Shown: positions 49,759 through 62,016 of the stretch, in pieces
Layout: every line of letters starts with the position of its first letter
Numbering within the stretch: position 1 is the first letter of the stretch
Assembly: GCA_038373865.1 (NCBI GenBank)
Contig: JAXGGA010002215.1
Location: 62,001 to 126,000, forward strand
From: Uloborus plumipes
Lineage: Eukaryota; Arthropoda; Arachnida; Araneae; Uloboridae
Direction: 5' to 3'
DNA: 64,000 nucleotides
The notes under the pieces: model-generated
Databases searched by the model: none
The model's input: only the letters and a program-made list of their open reading frames with translations
Told to the model about the DNA's origin: nothing
Position numbers and translations under genes: made by a program

Positions 49759-51284
49759 GTACAATTAAATTAGAAATGCTTTAAGTACTGTATAATATAT
49801 TTAACATATTTGTTGCAATTTAAAGTTGAAAATTGCTGAGATATATTTTTTGTTTTGTTTAAATTAAAAATGTAAATAAGTGATAGTTTAACTTGGGATT
49901 GCTGTCTTGTAAATTATTTTATTTGTGTATTTTTTTAGTCTAACGAGTGAAACATAAAAATGAACAGTTTACAGTTGAAGGAAAGTTTAATTAGTTAACA
50001 TTTTTGTTTATGTATTATTATTGTTATTTTGCAACATTAAAACTCAACTGTAGGGATATAGTAAATAGCATAATTGCATTGTTTTATGTTATAAAATTGA
50101 AAGATAAATATTTGAATGTGGCGATAACCTTGTTAATGATCTTTGAAATATTTTCTGAAACAAAACCTGAAGCATCTAAAAGTAAAACCATTAAGTTTTC
50201 AACAGAAAAGATTTTGTCTGTTTCAAAGTATAAAAGTATATTTTTTATACAGGCTTCATGCTCAAGTACTTATTTTTCAGAACAATGACTTAAGTCTTTA
50301 AAAGTTTATAGAATTTTAAAAACCTATTTTTTGGAAAATAATTTTTGATCTTCAAAAATCTTGGCAACAGCTACACTCAATGTCTCTTGGCTTCAAATAA
50401 TGCACAACCAATATTCCTTGACTTTTTTTGAATCATTCCCAACACATTCAATCGTTTGGAAATGGCACCAATCAGCATGGAACCACTCCCGGCATTTTTG
50501 TTTTGCTTAGAACCACATCTCCATAAAATTTGTGGTGTTCTTGATGCGCTTTATCTGTCATACTCTTAAAGTAAACGATCAATTTCTCACCCAAAATCGG
50601 CCACTTTCAAGTAATGAAAAGTATATAAATCAGAAACAAAACCAGTAATGTCCCAAAGATGCAAATCGACCATCATGTTGTGCTCCTAATATTTCATTTT
50701 AAAAATGTTTATTTTTTTACATTATTTATCTTGATTTTTAAAGACAAAGTTAAATTTTTGTGGAAGCATTGCTTTCTTTCGATTGTCTGTGCTTTAAGAC
50801 CATTTATTTGTTCTAATTCTGCATTTATTTTGGAAAGGTTTTTGTTAATGTGCAAATATCATCAAATTGTCTTATGTTGTATTTGTTAGATTATTCCTTT
50901 TTTCTTTGTTTTACGGTGGTAATGACTGAAATTGTTTGAAAATAAAATTACTGACCTCATTTTTATATATGAAGGTGGAATAGGAATGTATAAATTAATA
51001 AATCAGTTACTACATTAGAAACTAAAATATTTATTGGGCTTTGAAATAGTACGCAATCTTTAAAAATTTGTTTATTTTCAATTTTAAAGCATCAATGGAT
51101 TTTTTAAAACTGCTTGCAATCCTTCTGTTGTTTAAATCTTGTACTGAAGTACACACTAATTGTAAAAACTCTGTCATATTAATGCCAACAATTTTTGTTT
51201 AGCTATGAAAATATCTTGTAGTTAGAATTAAAAATTGTAGTATATTTCCTTAGTAAGTAATTCAACCCAAGACTACCTTTTTAG
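49759..51284. other. Intron, no clear feature
   Basis: AT-rich. 50330-50640 is GC-richer and may be a decayed transposon fragment, but I could not place it in a family. Confidence 0.35.
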
Positions 51285-51286
51285 TA

Positions 51287-52068
51287 CCATATTCCCCCCC
51301 ATTAGCCGGCATGTCCCAAAATTCAAGGGTCGTAATTTTTTCAATAACCCTGGTTTGCTCTTTGCCGAAAAAAAATGAGGTTTTAAAAATATCTTTAACA
51401 TTGCAAATACATTTTTAACTTAAGTCATAATGTAAGTCCTATAAGGTATTTAATAATATTAATAAAACTTAATATCTTATTTCTGTCAAAATTTTTATAA
51501 TCCTGTCAAGAAAATTTAATGGACTACAAATATTTTTTTAAAAAAGTGAATTAAATCGAAGCAAACTTTTCTAGTCATAACATTAAGACATTTTGCAAAT
51601 TCATTAAGAATTAATATAACTATTAATGCACAGAACTAAATTTATCTCTAAAAAGAAACAAGTTATAAAGCAAATTATAAACTATCAAATGAATCACAGC
51701 TACTACGAATACTTCTGAATCAATCAACGAATGGCGTCATTGTCCATTAGTAGCAAACAGTTTGTAATTTTTTCTTACTTGTTTAAATATTTTAATTCTT
51801 GACTATACAAATATATTTTTAAGTTTTAAAAATATGTTGGCTATACAATCCTATTTTTAAGTCTTAAAAACATATTGCAAAAATAATTCACCTTATTCGT
51901 TTTCTTCATTTTCTATATTAATCAAACCTGAACTAAGCTAGGAAGTTTACTTTTTATAAAGTGCAATATGAGCCCCCAATTTTTCGGCATGCAGGAAAAT
52001 CTGAACTTCCCAGCATGCAGGTCAATCTCACTTATTTCCGGCATGCCGGCTAATATGGGGTAATATGG
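51287..52068. mobile_element. 782-bp TIR element at TA (pogo-like ends)
   Basis: Left taccatattcccccccatta, continuing gccggcatg; right gccggctaatatggggtaat, continuing atggta. These are imperfect inverted ends of about 29 bases, with TA at both borders (51285-51286 and 52069-52070). gcatgc-containing subterminal motifs recur at 51988, 52013 and 52041. No transposase. Confidence 0.75.
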
Positions 52069-52091
52069 TAGATATTTAGTAACAGTAATGC

Positions 52092-53032
52092 CAGGGTTCG
52101 CCAAAGTGGGCCCAGCTGAAAAAACCCACCCAGATTTTTTTGGGTGGGCCCACTTGAAAAAAAAAAGAACCATTATGCCGTTAAAGTGGGTTTTTTCAAA
52201 ATGTATGGCACCTTGAAAACATTTCTTTCAGATTCAAACTAAATATTACAACTATTTTGAATTTTTTACCGGTATCAATGCCTGGGCATTGATATGGATC
52301 AATTTAGTTATGATATTTAGTGTGTTAAAATATTTAGTCTTGGTCTTTTCCAGGTTCAGAAATTGCCATTTTGCTTTCTGGACCATTTATTAAATAATAA
52401 AAATTTTAAATTGCATATGAATTTCACTTGTTTTTTTAAATTCTTAAAGACTAAAATACCAACATTTATTTCAATCAATCTCTTATTTTTTCACTGTTCT
52501 GAAAAATCTTTAATAAACTGTAACAATTATTATCTTTTTGATAGGTGCTTAAGGCAAGGTTGCCAAGTGAAAAAGTAACTTTACAATAGTCACATAAAAT
52601 TAGCTAAAAGTAGTCAACCTGTGTGATGACTGCGCCTGATTCCTTAAACAGTAACCATTGATACCTGACTACTTAGATTATTTCCCATATTACTATATAG
52701 AAGTGTGCTCATATACTTACACGTAATAAGAGCGTCATTAGGCATTTCAATAACTTAATATTGCAATGCTTTTTTTTCCAAACTTTCTGAATAAGTAAAG
52801 CTTTTAGGAGGTCACAGTGACCTCTTTTCAGGGTTCCCCTTATTCTATGAAAAATAAAAATAGAAGCTGTAATTTGGTGTACAATGTTTTAATAGAGAAT
52901 GAATGATTTGAAAATGATTCTTGAAAAAGCCCGGGTTTTTCATCGAAAACCTGAAAAACCCGGGTATTAAATCAAAAACCCAGGTGGGCTGGACTTTTTC
53001 AAAAAAGAACCCCCTGCTTTTTTCAAACCCTG
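52092..53032. mobile_element. 941-bp hAT-type element
   Basis: Begins cagggttcgccaaagtgggc and ends caaaccctg. The 8-bp flanks agtaatgc and agtgatgc match at 7 of 8. Inside, gggtggg/cccaccc motifs pair as hairpins (52124-52150, and 52930-52995 with cccgggt). No transposase. Confidence 0.75.
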
Positions 53033-53185
53033 AGTGATGCTGTTATATATCTACATGAACATTGCCTTGTATTTTTATCTTCTGTTTTGGATGCTTAAAA
53101 AAATACATTATTAATTGTGATGAAAATTATTTTCTTAATCTAATTGCATGTCTATTTATGATAGAGTATACTGCCTATTTTTCAG

Positions 53186-53283
53186 GGCCTAAAGGAATAT
53201 TGTGCATTAATTGATAGTTCATCATCTTTTCGTGCATACAGGCAAGCCTTAGCTGAAACAGGCCCACCATGTATCCCATATAT
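53186..53283 (+). CDS. RAPGEF1: RAPGEF1 exon 16 of window (catalytic domain)
   Basis: Acceptor gcctatttttcag, donor TATAT|GTACGT. It encodes GLKEYCALIDSSSSFRAYRQ and ALAETGPPCIPY. The LIDSSxxFxxYR and PPCIPYxG blocks are typical for the C3G catalytic domain. Phase 0 in, phase 2 out. Confidence 0.95.
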
Positions 53284-54311
53284 GTACGTTTCACTTCTGT
53301 TTTCTTCTGTAAAATATACAAATGTGGTTTTAGACTAATTTTTTGTCTGCTTTGTTTCATTTTTTAAAAATCAAAATGGGATTTAGTTATTTTGGCTTGT
53401 GAGCAAGTCATTTTTTTATCTCTCATTTTTACACAATTATTTATTCTTTATAAATCTGTTAGTAATGATGTTTATGAAATCAAAATCCAGTCTCTGCTAT
53501 TACAGAACCTTTGACATTTTTAGTGAATATATGTTTCCTAAAGCATAATAAATTAATAATTCTGTCTGATGTTTCCCAAAAGTACTGTTGTCATGCTTTT
53601 TAAGAGCTTTGGATGATAAATTAATTAATAAACAACCACTTATATTCAAAGTTTGACCAAAAGTTATGGTTTCTCCATTTTTCATGATGCTGCTAGATGC
53701 ATAATAATCTTGTCTAATCAAAAAATATTACAAGTCTTGCAAAATGATATGTATTTTTTTCTTTTAAAGCAAAATAATACGGTGAGAAGGTACATCAGCA
53801 TAAAAATGCAAAATTTTCTTTGCTCATTATAAAAAGATGAGATTTCGTACTTTATTAATTCTTGAAATCTTTTTTTAGTTCTTTGGTGAAAAAGTAAATG
53901 TTTCATTATTGTTCTGTATGTATTTCATTTTTCTGGAAATATATTTTCAGGATATTTTACAACGTATTTTTTTTTATTATTAAGTCAGTGAAAAGCAAAC
54001 TTTTTAACCTAAACAAACTTTTACTTTTTAACTTAAGCTTTTCAAAAAATTGAGTAAAATGTATGCTAAGTTCAAACCATAGGTAGATTTTCGCTGACAT
54101 TTCTTTCTAAATCATGCTATATTGCAACACCTACCGGACATAATATTTATCTCTCTTAGCCAAAAAGAGATGAATCTTTCCTACCATTTGTATCATATCT
54201 CCAAATTTTAAATTTTGGCACTTACACTACTTTTCTTCTATTCTCTTTATTTCCTCTATCCCCAATCCTGCAAACTACACTGGTAAACAAAGACTTTGCC
54301 GCATAAAACAT
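53284..54311. other. Intron, no feature seen
   Basis: AT-rich spacer. Confidence 0.4.
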
Positions 54312-54314
54312 TTA

Positions 54315-54458
54315 GGGCCATGCTCCACATCGACGTAAAGCAGAAAAAATAGGCAGAAGCGTAAAATGGATTCAATGGTATTCCTATGGAAAGTACCCAG
54401 ATTTTCGGTTTCTGCCTTCAGTTTCGGTCGCGTTTTACGCTGATGTGGAGCATGGCCC
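54315..54458. mobile_element. 144-bp Harbinger-type MITE
   Basis: gggccatgctccacatc at the left and gatgtggagcatggccc at the right are perfect 17-bp inverted ends, extended by imperfect pairing (cgacgtaaag / ttttacgct). TTA flanks on both sides (54312-54314 and 54459-54461), the 3-bp TWA target duplication of PIF/Harbinger elements. Confidence 0.8.
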
Positions 54459-54461
54459 TTA

Positions 54462-55277
54462 GTGTTCCTAAAGTAATTTTTGATGCTAAATTCAAGTCCA
54501 CCCAGATTTTGTACTACCATAGGTTTTGAATTTCTTATTTTCCAGATGTATTTCCAGATCATGTGATGTAAAAAACACAGAATTTACAATAAAAATTTTG
54601 CTAAGACAAGAAATGTGGTGAGAGATGATCTGGTTTGTTGTTACTGCAATTGTGACATGGTGGTCAGTCTCATTGGCACCAATTTTTCACGGTATTTGCT
54701 ACCTAAATTGAGCCGTTTTCCCTGTTTTTATATTTGAATAAAACCAAAGAACTTAAAGCTTTTTACTCTCAGTAAAATGATTTAGTATGCAGTGATAACA
54801 CTGATTTTGTTAAGAATATGTTAACACTTGAAAATTGAACAGATTAGAGGAGACTTGGTAATAACTGTTTCAAAACTCTATTATTACATAATAGAAACTT
54901 GTTGCCCTTAGTACAACTAACATATTCAACTAAAATTAGGAAGGCATGTTAAGAGTTGGAAGTTCTATTAGATAAAATTTGGTATAACGCATACTGTGAG
55001 ACAATTATTTGTGTGACATGAATGAAATCTTACCTGAAATGAAATGTATTAAAGGATTGACTCCATGGGCCCAATATAGTTTTACAGCTTTCTATGTGAA
55101 TGGGACAGCAATGGCATAAAAAATAGAAAAACGAATGTCCCCAATATTCCACTGGCACTTCATGTTAAATTGGGCCTTTTTGAAACTTTTTTAAAAACAA
55201 TTGATAACACTGGTACTGGATTTCAATACTTCAAACTAAAATTTCGACACATTAGTGATATAAAGTATAAAGAAACA
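54462..55277. other. Intron, no feature seen
   Basis: AT-rich spacer. Confidence 0.4.
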
Positions 55278-55279
55278 TA

Positions 55280-56778
55280 CACTGGTTTGCAAAAATGCAA
55301 GGACAAGACGCTTTTCTAAACATGACGTTGCACAAAAGCTTTCTAAATCAATGAAAATAATACCATAAGATCTCTGAGACATTAAAGCATGGATAATGTA
55401 AGCAACACTTCCCAAAAAAGAAATCAATGGCGTAAAAAGGAATTATTTTGAAAAAGTAGCACAATGCAACAAAAGGTAGGAACATTCCTGTAGTAGGTAA
55501 TCCAGCTTTTAGTGGAGGATATGAGCTTTCCTGACTGCTGTGTTGATTTTACATCGATTGCTGCTGCTGCTGCTGATTATAATGTTGTGAATGAGTTGTT
55601 GATGCATTGCTTCCCACTTCTCTTGTGGAGTAAATCTCAGCCTCAGGATGGTTATTGGCTGTAAATTACCTGCTGCCAAGGGTGTTCCTAAAAAGTTCTA
55701 TTCATGCTTAATAGGATTGATATCTTAAGACCTTGTCAAGCCTTCTGTTTGTTAAGAACTCTTACTCTTCAACAGCTCTTCTACAATATTGATGTGATTA
55801 TAGTTTTTTCATCCCTGAAAACGAACTTAAAACCCATATTACCTCTATAATGACACACATAAGAATGGAGAACATTGATATAATACTGAGTCCTGGTGAT
55901 TTAATCTCCTCCAAGGATGTGAAGGTCTGCAATACTACAATCTTAATGCCCCTCAAAGCAAGAATTCTCTGGCCTCTAAACCAGTAATTTTTGACCACAT
56001 TACAGGTGCTATTATATGTTTTCTGTTACCTCTCGGTGTGTATGAGTCGAGAGTAGTCACCCAAAATAAATTTACTCTCTTCCAGAAAGAATACCAGACC
56101 TATGGATAATGTGTCCGATTTGGAGTTTCTGATACCACACAAAATGCTTTCTCTGGGGAACAGACCTTAAAAGTACAATTGTACAGGTCATCAGACAAAC
56201 AGACCACCACTGCTTCCTCCTGGTCGTAGTTATACTATATTAGTTCAGTAATATATTGTATGTGTCTTACTATTTTTCTTACTATCTTCTACCAGTATAT
56301 TTTTGCCTACATGACAATATATTGGTCATCTGCTGTCAAGGTTGCTTGTGGACAACCACTACAAAAAATTAGACAGCTGTTCTTGCAGTTAGAAATGTTC
56401 TTTAAAGTCAAGAAATGGTGCTATCAGCATTGCTGAACTCTGTAGTCACACTTGTCACACTTTGACTGTACTCAATTTTTCCATTGAGTCAACTGTAAGT
56501 AAGATCCTCTAGATGTCTTCTAAGAGATCTGCTGTGCGACATTTGGCACTGAGGCAGACACATGATTTATAAATATTCAAACTGATATATGAAGTAACAA
56601 TGCCAATGTTATTTACCCCCCTCCCTCCCAAAATCCCCCACCTTGTCTAACTACATGTATTCACATTTGTTATACCTGACCCTAGTCAGTGTTCTGATTG
56701 GTTTTCCACCTCACTCGGTTTTTTCTTCTGCTGATATGCTAATTTTTCAAGTTCATCCTTAATTGTTGCATGCCAGTG
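55280..56778 (-). mobile_element. 1.5 kb Tc1-like transposon, decayed
   Basis: cactggtttgcaaaaatgca at the left and ttgttgcatgccagtg at the right are imperfect inverted ends bordered by TA (55278-55279 and 56779-56780). A broken Tc1-like transposase lies on the minus strand. Its family differs from the Tc1 at the start of the window. Confidence 0.8.
55510..56400 (-). pseudogene. Tc1-like transposase remnant
   Basis: Minus-strand blocks in family order: PQATLTADDQYIVM near 56345-56310 (GRPxxTTxxDDxxI box), LRSVPQRKHFVWYQKLQIG near 56170-56110, then near 55730-55530 LGTPLAAGNLQPITILRLR, EKWEAMHQQLIHNII and AVRKAHIL, which match the LGRRLxxRxxPPxT, EEWxxxPQxLIxxLI and VRGGHTxY tail. Multiple stops and frameshifts; the catalytic acids are not clearly preserved. 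Confidence 0.8.
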
Positions 56779-56780
56779 TA

Positions 56781-57630
56781 TTAGCAAGATTTCTCCCTGC
56801 CCAAATGAATAAATGCTTGCTAATCATTGCTGGACATGTAAGATTAATGTTACTGATAGCAAATACAGAAAGAAATGACTAGTTACTTGGCTTTTGATGT
56901 TTCTAAAGTATTATTCACTTATGTTTCTAAAGTATTGTCACATTTATTTCTAACTTCAGTTGTATGTCTCAAAAAAATCTGGGTGATGGAAAAACAGTGT
57001 TTACATAGTTGAATCTAGCAGATCACAGGGATTTTACACAAGAGCAGGTGTTTTCCCCCATGTGATAAAAAAAGTGATTTTTTTGTGGCCTAGTGTTGTA
57101 AGCAAAATATATGAATGTCTGGCATAACCACTGCAAAAGAAATCTTGTCAAACATTTACATATCCTCATATGCCCCTCTGAAAGAATTTTATGAAGTACC
57201 AATAAACTACACACTTTATGATACTTCTTTCTATTTTTAATTTTTCATTTCACCATAGTTGTTTTTCCAAGATGAGTAACAAATTTTAAGTTTTCTACTT
57301 ATTAGACTTTAAGTCACATTACTGGCTTTTCCATTTCATAATGGTTTGTATGCTGTTGTGCAGAAATCAACCATTCTCTCAGACACATAAAATATTCTTT
57401 TTTTTTTTTTATTATGTATTCTTAATTGTGTCAAAATCTCTTCAATAATGTTTATTCATTTTAAAAGAGTTGAACTTTAGGACTTCCATTTCAATAATGA
57501 TACTGTAATATTGCTATCAAATGTTATGACACTTAAAATTGTTCACTATGTGATGTATTGAAAGCTTAAATCAGAAAGTTTTTTGTGCCGGGTACTAGTT
57601 AAAATTTTAGATTGCATACTTTTCAAATTC
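56781..57630. other. Intron, no feature seen
   Basis: AT-rich spacer. Confidence 0.4.
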
Positions 57631-57638
57631 ATGTAAAT

Positions 57639-58886
57639 TAGGGGTGCACAACCTGCGGCCCGCGGGTCAAATGCAGCCCGCCGCATAGTGATGTGCCCGC
57701 GAGTAAACTTAATTTCTTGCGCTGAAAAATTAAAAAGAAAAAAACTTGGGGGGGGGGGATTTCAGTAAGTTTCTTTTTTACTCAGAGTAGGAAAGGAAAA
57801 ATAAAAGAATTTCCTGACATGATTTTAAATTACACACACCAAATAAAAACGTTCCAAAATTCATTTAAAGATAGATTTCAGGAACTCTAAAGAAAAAGAG
57901 TCGACCTGAAAATTTCAATTTTTAATTATTAACTAGTGGACAGCAGACCTTTCTAACTTACTAGGCACTGATTCAGCAAACCTAATAATTGTTATAGTAA
58001 CAACCACTACAAAAGAAATTGAAGAAAAAAAATGCCATTTTGGTAAATGTTATTTTTTTAATATTCATTGCTCAAGGCCTATGTTTCCAGCATGAATATT
58101 AAAAATCCTGCTTATTTGATTTTTATATAAAAAATGCTTTGCAATTTTTTTTTTACTGTGTTTTTTCATTGCCACGTGTAAAGCGCCTTTTTAGGGTTTA
58201 CTAGTAATTTTCCAGAAATCTTTTAGCATCGACTTTCAGGTTACGATATTTCTTCTTAGTGCCCTATACAAATCATATGGAACAAGAATACAAACGTATT
58301 TTCAAAATAAAAACTAGCATTCTTTAACCCTTTGGATCCGGGCTGTTTTTTAGAATATTTTCTTTCAACCCAGGTAGTACAACAGTTGAACCACAGATTT
58401 CTTTTCCATTGAAAAGAGAAGGTATAAACTGTCGTATTAGACACATGAAACCTTGAAAAAATCTCCGGCTTCAAAGGGTTCGAGTGAAAATCTCAACATT
58501 GTCCTCTAAAAAAAAAATAGTTATGGTACAGAATATGTACCGCCCGCCTTCTAAAGGTTAACCACCATTTTTTTTTTTTTTAATTTTTGCACTCACTACG
58601 TGACGAATGGATATTTTTTGGTCTAAAAGTCGTAAAAATTAAATTAATTGGAGTTCTTAGTAATGAAGCTCTTGAAAGCGATGGAGTTATTTGTCTTGCT
58701 GACCTCTGACATATGCAAATCAAGTTTCCATTAGTTGAGACTTTGGGAGCTCTAAAAATCTTTAAAAAAGTAGGGGGGGGGGGGCAGTTACTCTTCATGA
58801 GCCCTCCAAATGATGTTCTTCTATGTGGCCCTTCAAAACAGCTCCTGTTACATGTGTGGCCCTTCACTGAAAAAGGTGCTCCCCTA
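57639..58886. mobile_element. 1.25 kb hAT-type element with perfect target duplication
   Basis: taggggtgcacaacctgcgg at the left and ggtgctccccta at the right are inverted ends. atgtaaat flanks both sides (57631-57638 and 58887-58894). The subterminal parts contain tgcggcccgcgg and gtggcccttca motifs. It contains the 238-bp MITE copy B (58324-58561). No transposase was recognised. Confidence 0.9.
58324..58561. mobile_element. 238-bp TTAA-target MITE, copy B
   Basis: Begins ttaaccctttggatccgggc and ends cgccttctaaaggttaa. It is the same length as copy A at 5353-5590 and very similar throughout, including a shared minus-strand open frame (SRFH, TVYTFSFQWKRNLWFNC, TTWVER, SKKQPGSK). Nested inside the hAT element at 57639. 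Confidence 0.85.
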
Positions 58887-58894
58887 ATGTAAAT

Positions 58895-59210
58895 ATTTGT
58901 CAATTGCTCACAATAAATTTTGGTTTTCTTCTTTAAAACTGAGAATATCTAATATTTTATGTGAAATTTTTTCTGTGTAATTTCAAAAATAATTCACTAT
59001 AATTCTTGATGTTTATTGGGTTACTTCATTTTTATGAATTTTACTTTTTAGAGGCTCCTTAGGATTATGCAGAGACTTTGTAATATGTCATAATTTTTGA
59101 AATAGTGTTTTAATACCCTTTTTATTGTAAATTTTCTTGATCATCATGTATATCTTAAAATTTTGCTAAGATTTGAAATGTGTTAATGAATCTATTTTGT
59201 TTTATTTTAG
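58895..59210. other. Intron end, no feature seen
   Basis: AT-rich; acceptor ttgttttattttag. Confidence 0.4.
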
Positions 59211-59342
59211 TGGCCTTATTCTTCAGGATCTAACATTTGTACACATTGGAAACAGTGATATATTAACAGAAGATTCTGTGAATTTTTCAAAGAGATGGCA
59301 ACAATTTAATATCTTGGAGAACATGAGGCGTTTTAAAAACTG
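59211..59342 (+). CDS. RAPGEF1: RAPGEF1 exon 17 of window (catalytic domain, last in window)
   Basis: Acceptor tttattttag, donor AACTG|GTATTT. AT+T gives Ile at the join. It encodes GLILQDLTFVHIGNSDILTE and VNFSKRWQQFNILENMRRFK. The LxDLTFVHxGN and INFxKRxQ-type motifs near the end of the CDC25 domain are intact. It leaves in phase 2, so at least one further exon (about 40-50 residues by comparison with vertebrate C3G) must follow outside the window. Confidence 0.95.
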
Positions 59343-60162
59343 GTATTTTTACTTTTTCTCAAGATGTTTATAAAATTTATCTGTAACTAGTATAACATGG
59401 CCATTTTGCTTCATGATCTCAAATTTGGATAAAGCACACTGAACAGTAATTTTTTATACAAGCAAAAAGGTCTCTCATAGAGTTTACCTTGGGTAGGTAT
59501 CAGTTAAGAATCGAAAAAATTCAAAGCCTCCCATTACTTGAAGAATTCAAAACCACGAGTGCATAGTTCGCTGTGCTGGGAAAACAGTACGACCATTTTC
59601 ATAAAATTAACCCATAGTGTTCTCTTGTCCAAATCATACTTTATACTGAAAATGGTTAAATGCAGTCTCTATTGATGAATTCTGCTGTAAATTAATATTC
59701 AATAAGTCCCATTGAAGAAAAAAAGCATAGATAACCCGCGGCAGCATATAATCCGCTCCTCCTTAATTTTTGCACTTTTTAAATACATGATTCATGGATA
59801 ATACGCAGGAAATACCGTAAATTTTAGTGTATTGAATTCTTATTGTTTGCATAGTAATGTAATGTGTTGGTAGTATTTTTTATTTATAATTCAGTGAATG
59901 AATACTATTTATTGTTTTGTGTGAAATATAAATTTAGATAATCTATTAAATCAATGGTGTTTGTTGGGTCTTTGAAGATGTTTTAGACTACTTCAAAAAT
60001 CCTTAAAACTGCTTGATTTTGATTTGAAAAAATGAGTGCGCTATTGCATATACTGGCATTATTTTTGACCTATTTTGCAGATTATCCACGAAATTTGCTT
60101 ATCAAAGGTTACCGTGCCACCTTGTTCTCTGTATAATCAATAGTTTACTGTATTTATTTATA
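59343..60162. other. Intron, MITE fragment
   Basis: 59727-59815 (taacccgcggcagcatataa ... gcaggaaataccgta) resembles a diverged small relative of the TACCGTATTT-ended element at 17022. Otherwise nothing. Confidence 0.35.
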
Positions 60163-60164
60163 TA

Positions 60165-61436
60165 TTAGGTCATTTAAAAAGTCCTCGCGCTTTTTTCTAA
60201 TCAGATGGTTTGACGTATATATTTCGAGAAACACTAATCCAATTGCGTTAGATGAGTATTCGTTTAAAAGGTGGCATTTTAGGCTACCTTTTTGTGACCA
60301 CGTTAAAGTATTTCGCCAATTGAGTAAAAAGTTATAGCGCTTTAAAAATGACTGAAATATCTGAAAAATACGATAGGTAATTCTTTTTCACTGCAAAAAA
60401 AAAAAATAAGAACGTGCCAAGAACGGCCGATGTTTTTTAAAAATGTTATGTAAGGATTCAATGAGTGAACGCCGTAATCAAAAGAGGTATACTCTATTCC
60501 GTTCCGGAAATTTCGATGGCAAAGATAAACCTCTCTCTGTTCGGCTATTCACTGAAAAAGTCGATGAATGTTTTCAACTGGTTTAGCGGGACCAACGTGT
60601 AAGCTCTTAAAAGATGGAGGAGACACTTAACATCAACCACATAACAGTTTGGGATCCTCTGAAGAGAACAGGTTGCTCAAAGAAGCTCCATGTTTGGGTG
60701 ACACAAGAATTACCGAAAAAAAAATGATCGACAGAGCTACCATCAGTAAAACGCTTCTAAGGAGATCCGAAATCGATTTTTTTTTAACCAAATTATTACA
60801 GGAGGTGAAACATGGAGTAGATACGAGACAATGAAATGCATGCGATCTCGGTAAAGGGCTGTGACCCACCACAAACGACTTCAAATCCGAATTGACAGTA
60901 AAAAGGTGTTTTGTAGAAATGGAAGGGCATTGCTCATAATGAACTGATTCAACCTGGCGCAACAGCAAATTCTGTTCTCTATTGTGCATAACTCAACTGT
61001 TTCAATGAAGTAATCAAGAAAATGTGACCAGAATTGGCCAACAGAAAAGGAGTTGTGTTCCACCATGATAATGCTAAGCCACACTCATCTTTGATGACTT
61101 AAAATATCGAAGAAACTTGGTTATGAACTTTTGGAGCATCTAACGTATTAGGCCGGACCTTGCTAATTTTGATTATCATTAGTTTCAGTCTCTGAAAAAT
61201 TCTTTTGATGGCAAAAAATTGGCTAACTGAACAGTCGCTGAAAATGACTTGGCTAAGTTTTTCGCCGATAAACCTCAGAAGTTTTACACTAATAAAATTA
61301 TGCAGCTTCCGAGGGAATAGCCAAAGGTCATAAATAATAATGAGCATATGCACTTAGATTAAAATTAATTTTCAAATAAAAAAATTCTTACTCAAAAACT
61401 TACGAAAAAAGCGCATAGACTTTTTAAATGACCCAA
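60165..61436 (+). mobile_element. mariner element, copy 2 (plus sense)
   Basis: ttaggtcatttaaaaagtc at the left and gactttttaaatgacccaa at the right, flanked by TA (60163-60164 and 61437-61438). 1272 bp. It is the same family as 47175-48415 in the opposite orientation. Confidence 0.93.
60440..61340 (+). pseudogene. mariner transposase, copy 2, broken
   Basis: Plus-strand blocks in order: TVWDPLKRTGCSKKLHVWV (helix-turn-helix linker), IDRATISKTLLRRSEIDF, ITGGETWSRYET (the TGDEKW box with Asp changed to Gly), then GVVFHHDNAKPHSS near 61045-61085 (second catalytic Asp kept), then PDLANFDYH (third Asp position kept) and the C-terminal tail. Several stops and frameshifts separate these, so it is inactive. 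Confidence 0.85.
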
Positions 61437-61438
61437 TA

Positions 61439-62016
61439 TTTATTGAAAAAACTTCAAGAGATGGAAACTAAGGCATCATTCTCGCCTAAAAATTGTAATC
61501 TTTAACTGTGGACAAATATTTTCTTGTGTATTAGTAGTTTCCTGAAATCTAGTTTTAGAAGTCATTCATATTTTCCTGTGCCAGATTTTCTTGTAACTCA
61601 CTTATTTTAAGTTGAATGCTTTCAAGATATTAAAAAATATAATATAATTTATGTACTTCATGTATATTTTTCACATTTTTTTTTTTGCTTAAAATGATAC
61701 TTTTCTTAATAATGGCGAAATTATTTTCAACTAAAAAACTGAACATAAAAAAAGCGTTTAAATAAGAGCAGTTTTTTGTTTCTCCAATGTGCAATCATTT
61801 GCTCAATTCATTTGCATGGATGGGACATTTTTATGCATACATTTGCACTTTATACCCAGAATGTTAAACATTGGCTTTTATTGTTGACATATTCGAGTGC
61901 AAGGAATTAGTGCGTATTATAATACTAATTATCAACTTTATGAAAAAAAATATTATTCAAAAAATAATGATTTGTATATATTCTAAGTATAACAGTACAG
62001 TCACATCCACAACACT
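61439..62016. other. Intron or gene flank, no feature seen
   Basis: AT-rich spacer. Confidence 0.4.

Noticed and set aside
50330..50640. GC-richer block suspected to be a transposase remnant
   Set aside because: Neither strand gave a recognisable motif series.
60633..61353. Minus-strand frames within the second mariner
   Set aside because: They are antisense readings of the mariner transposase, whose coding sense here is plus.
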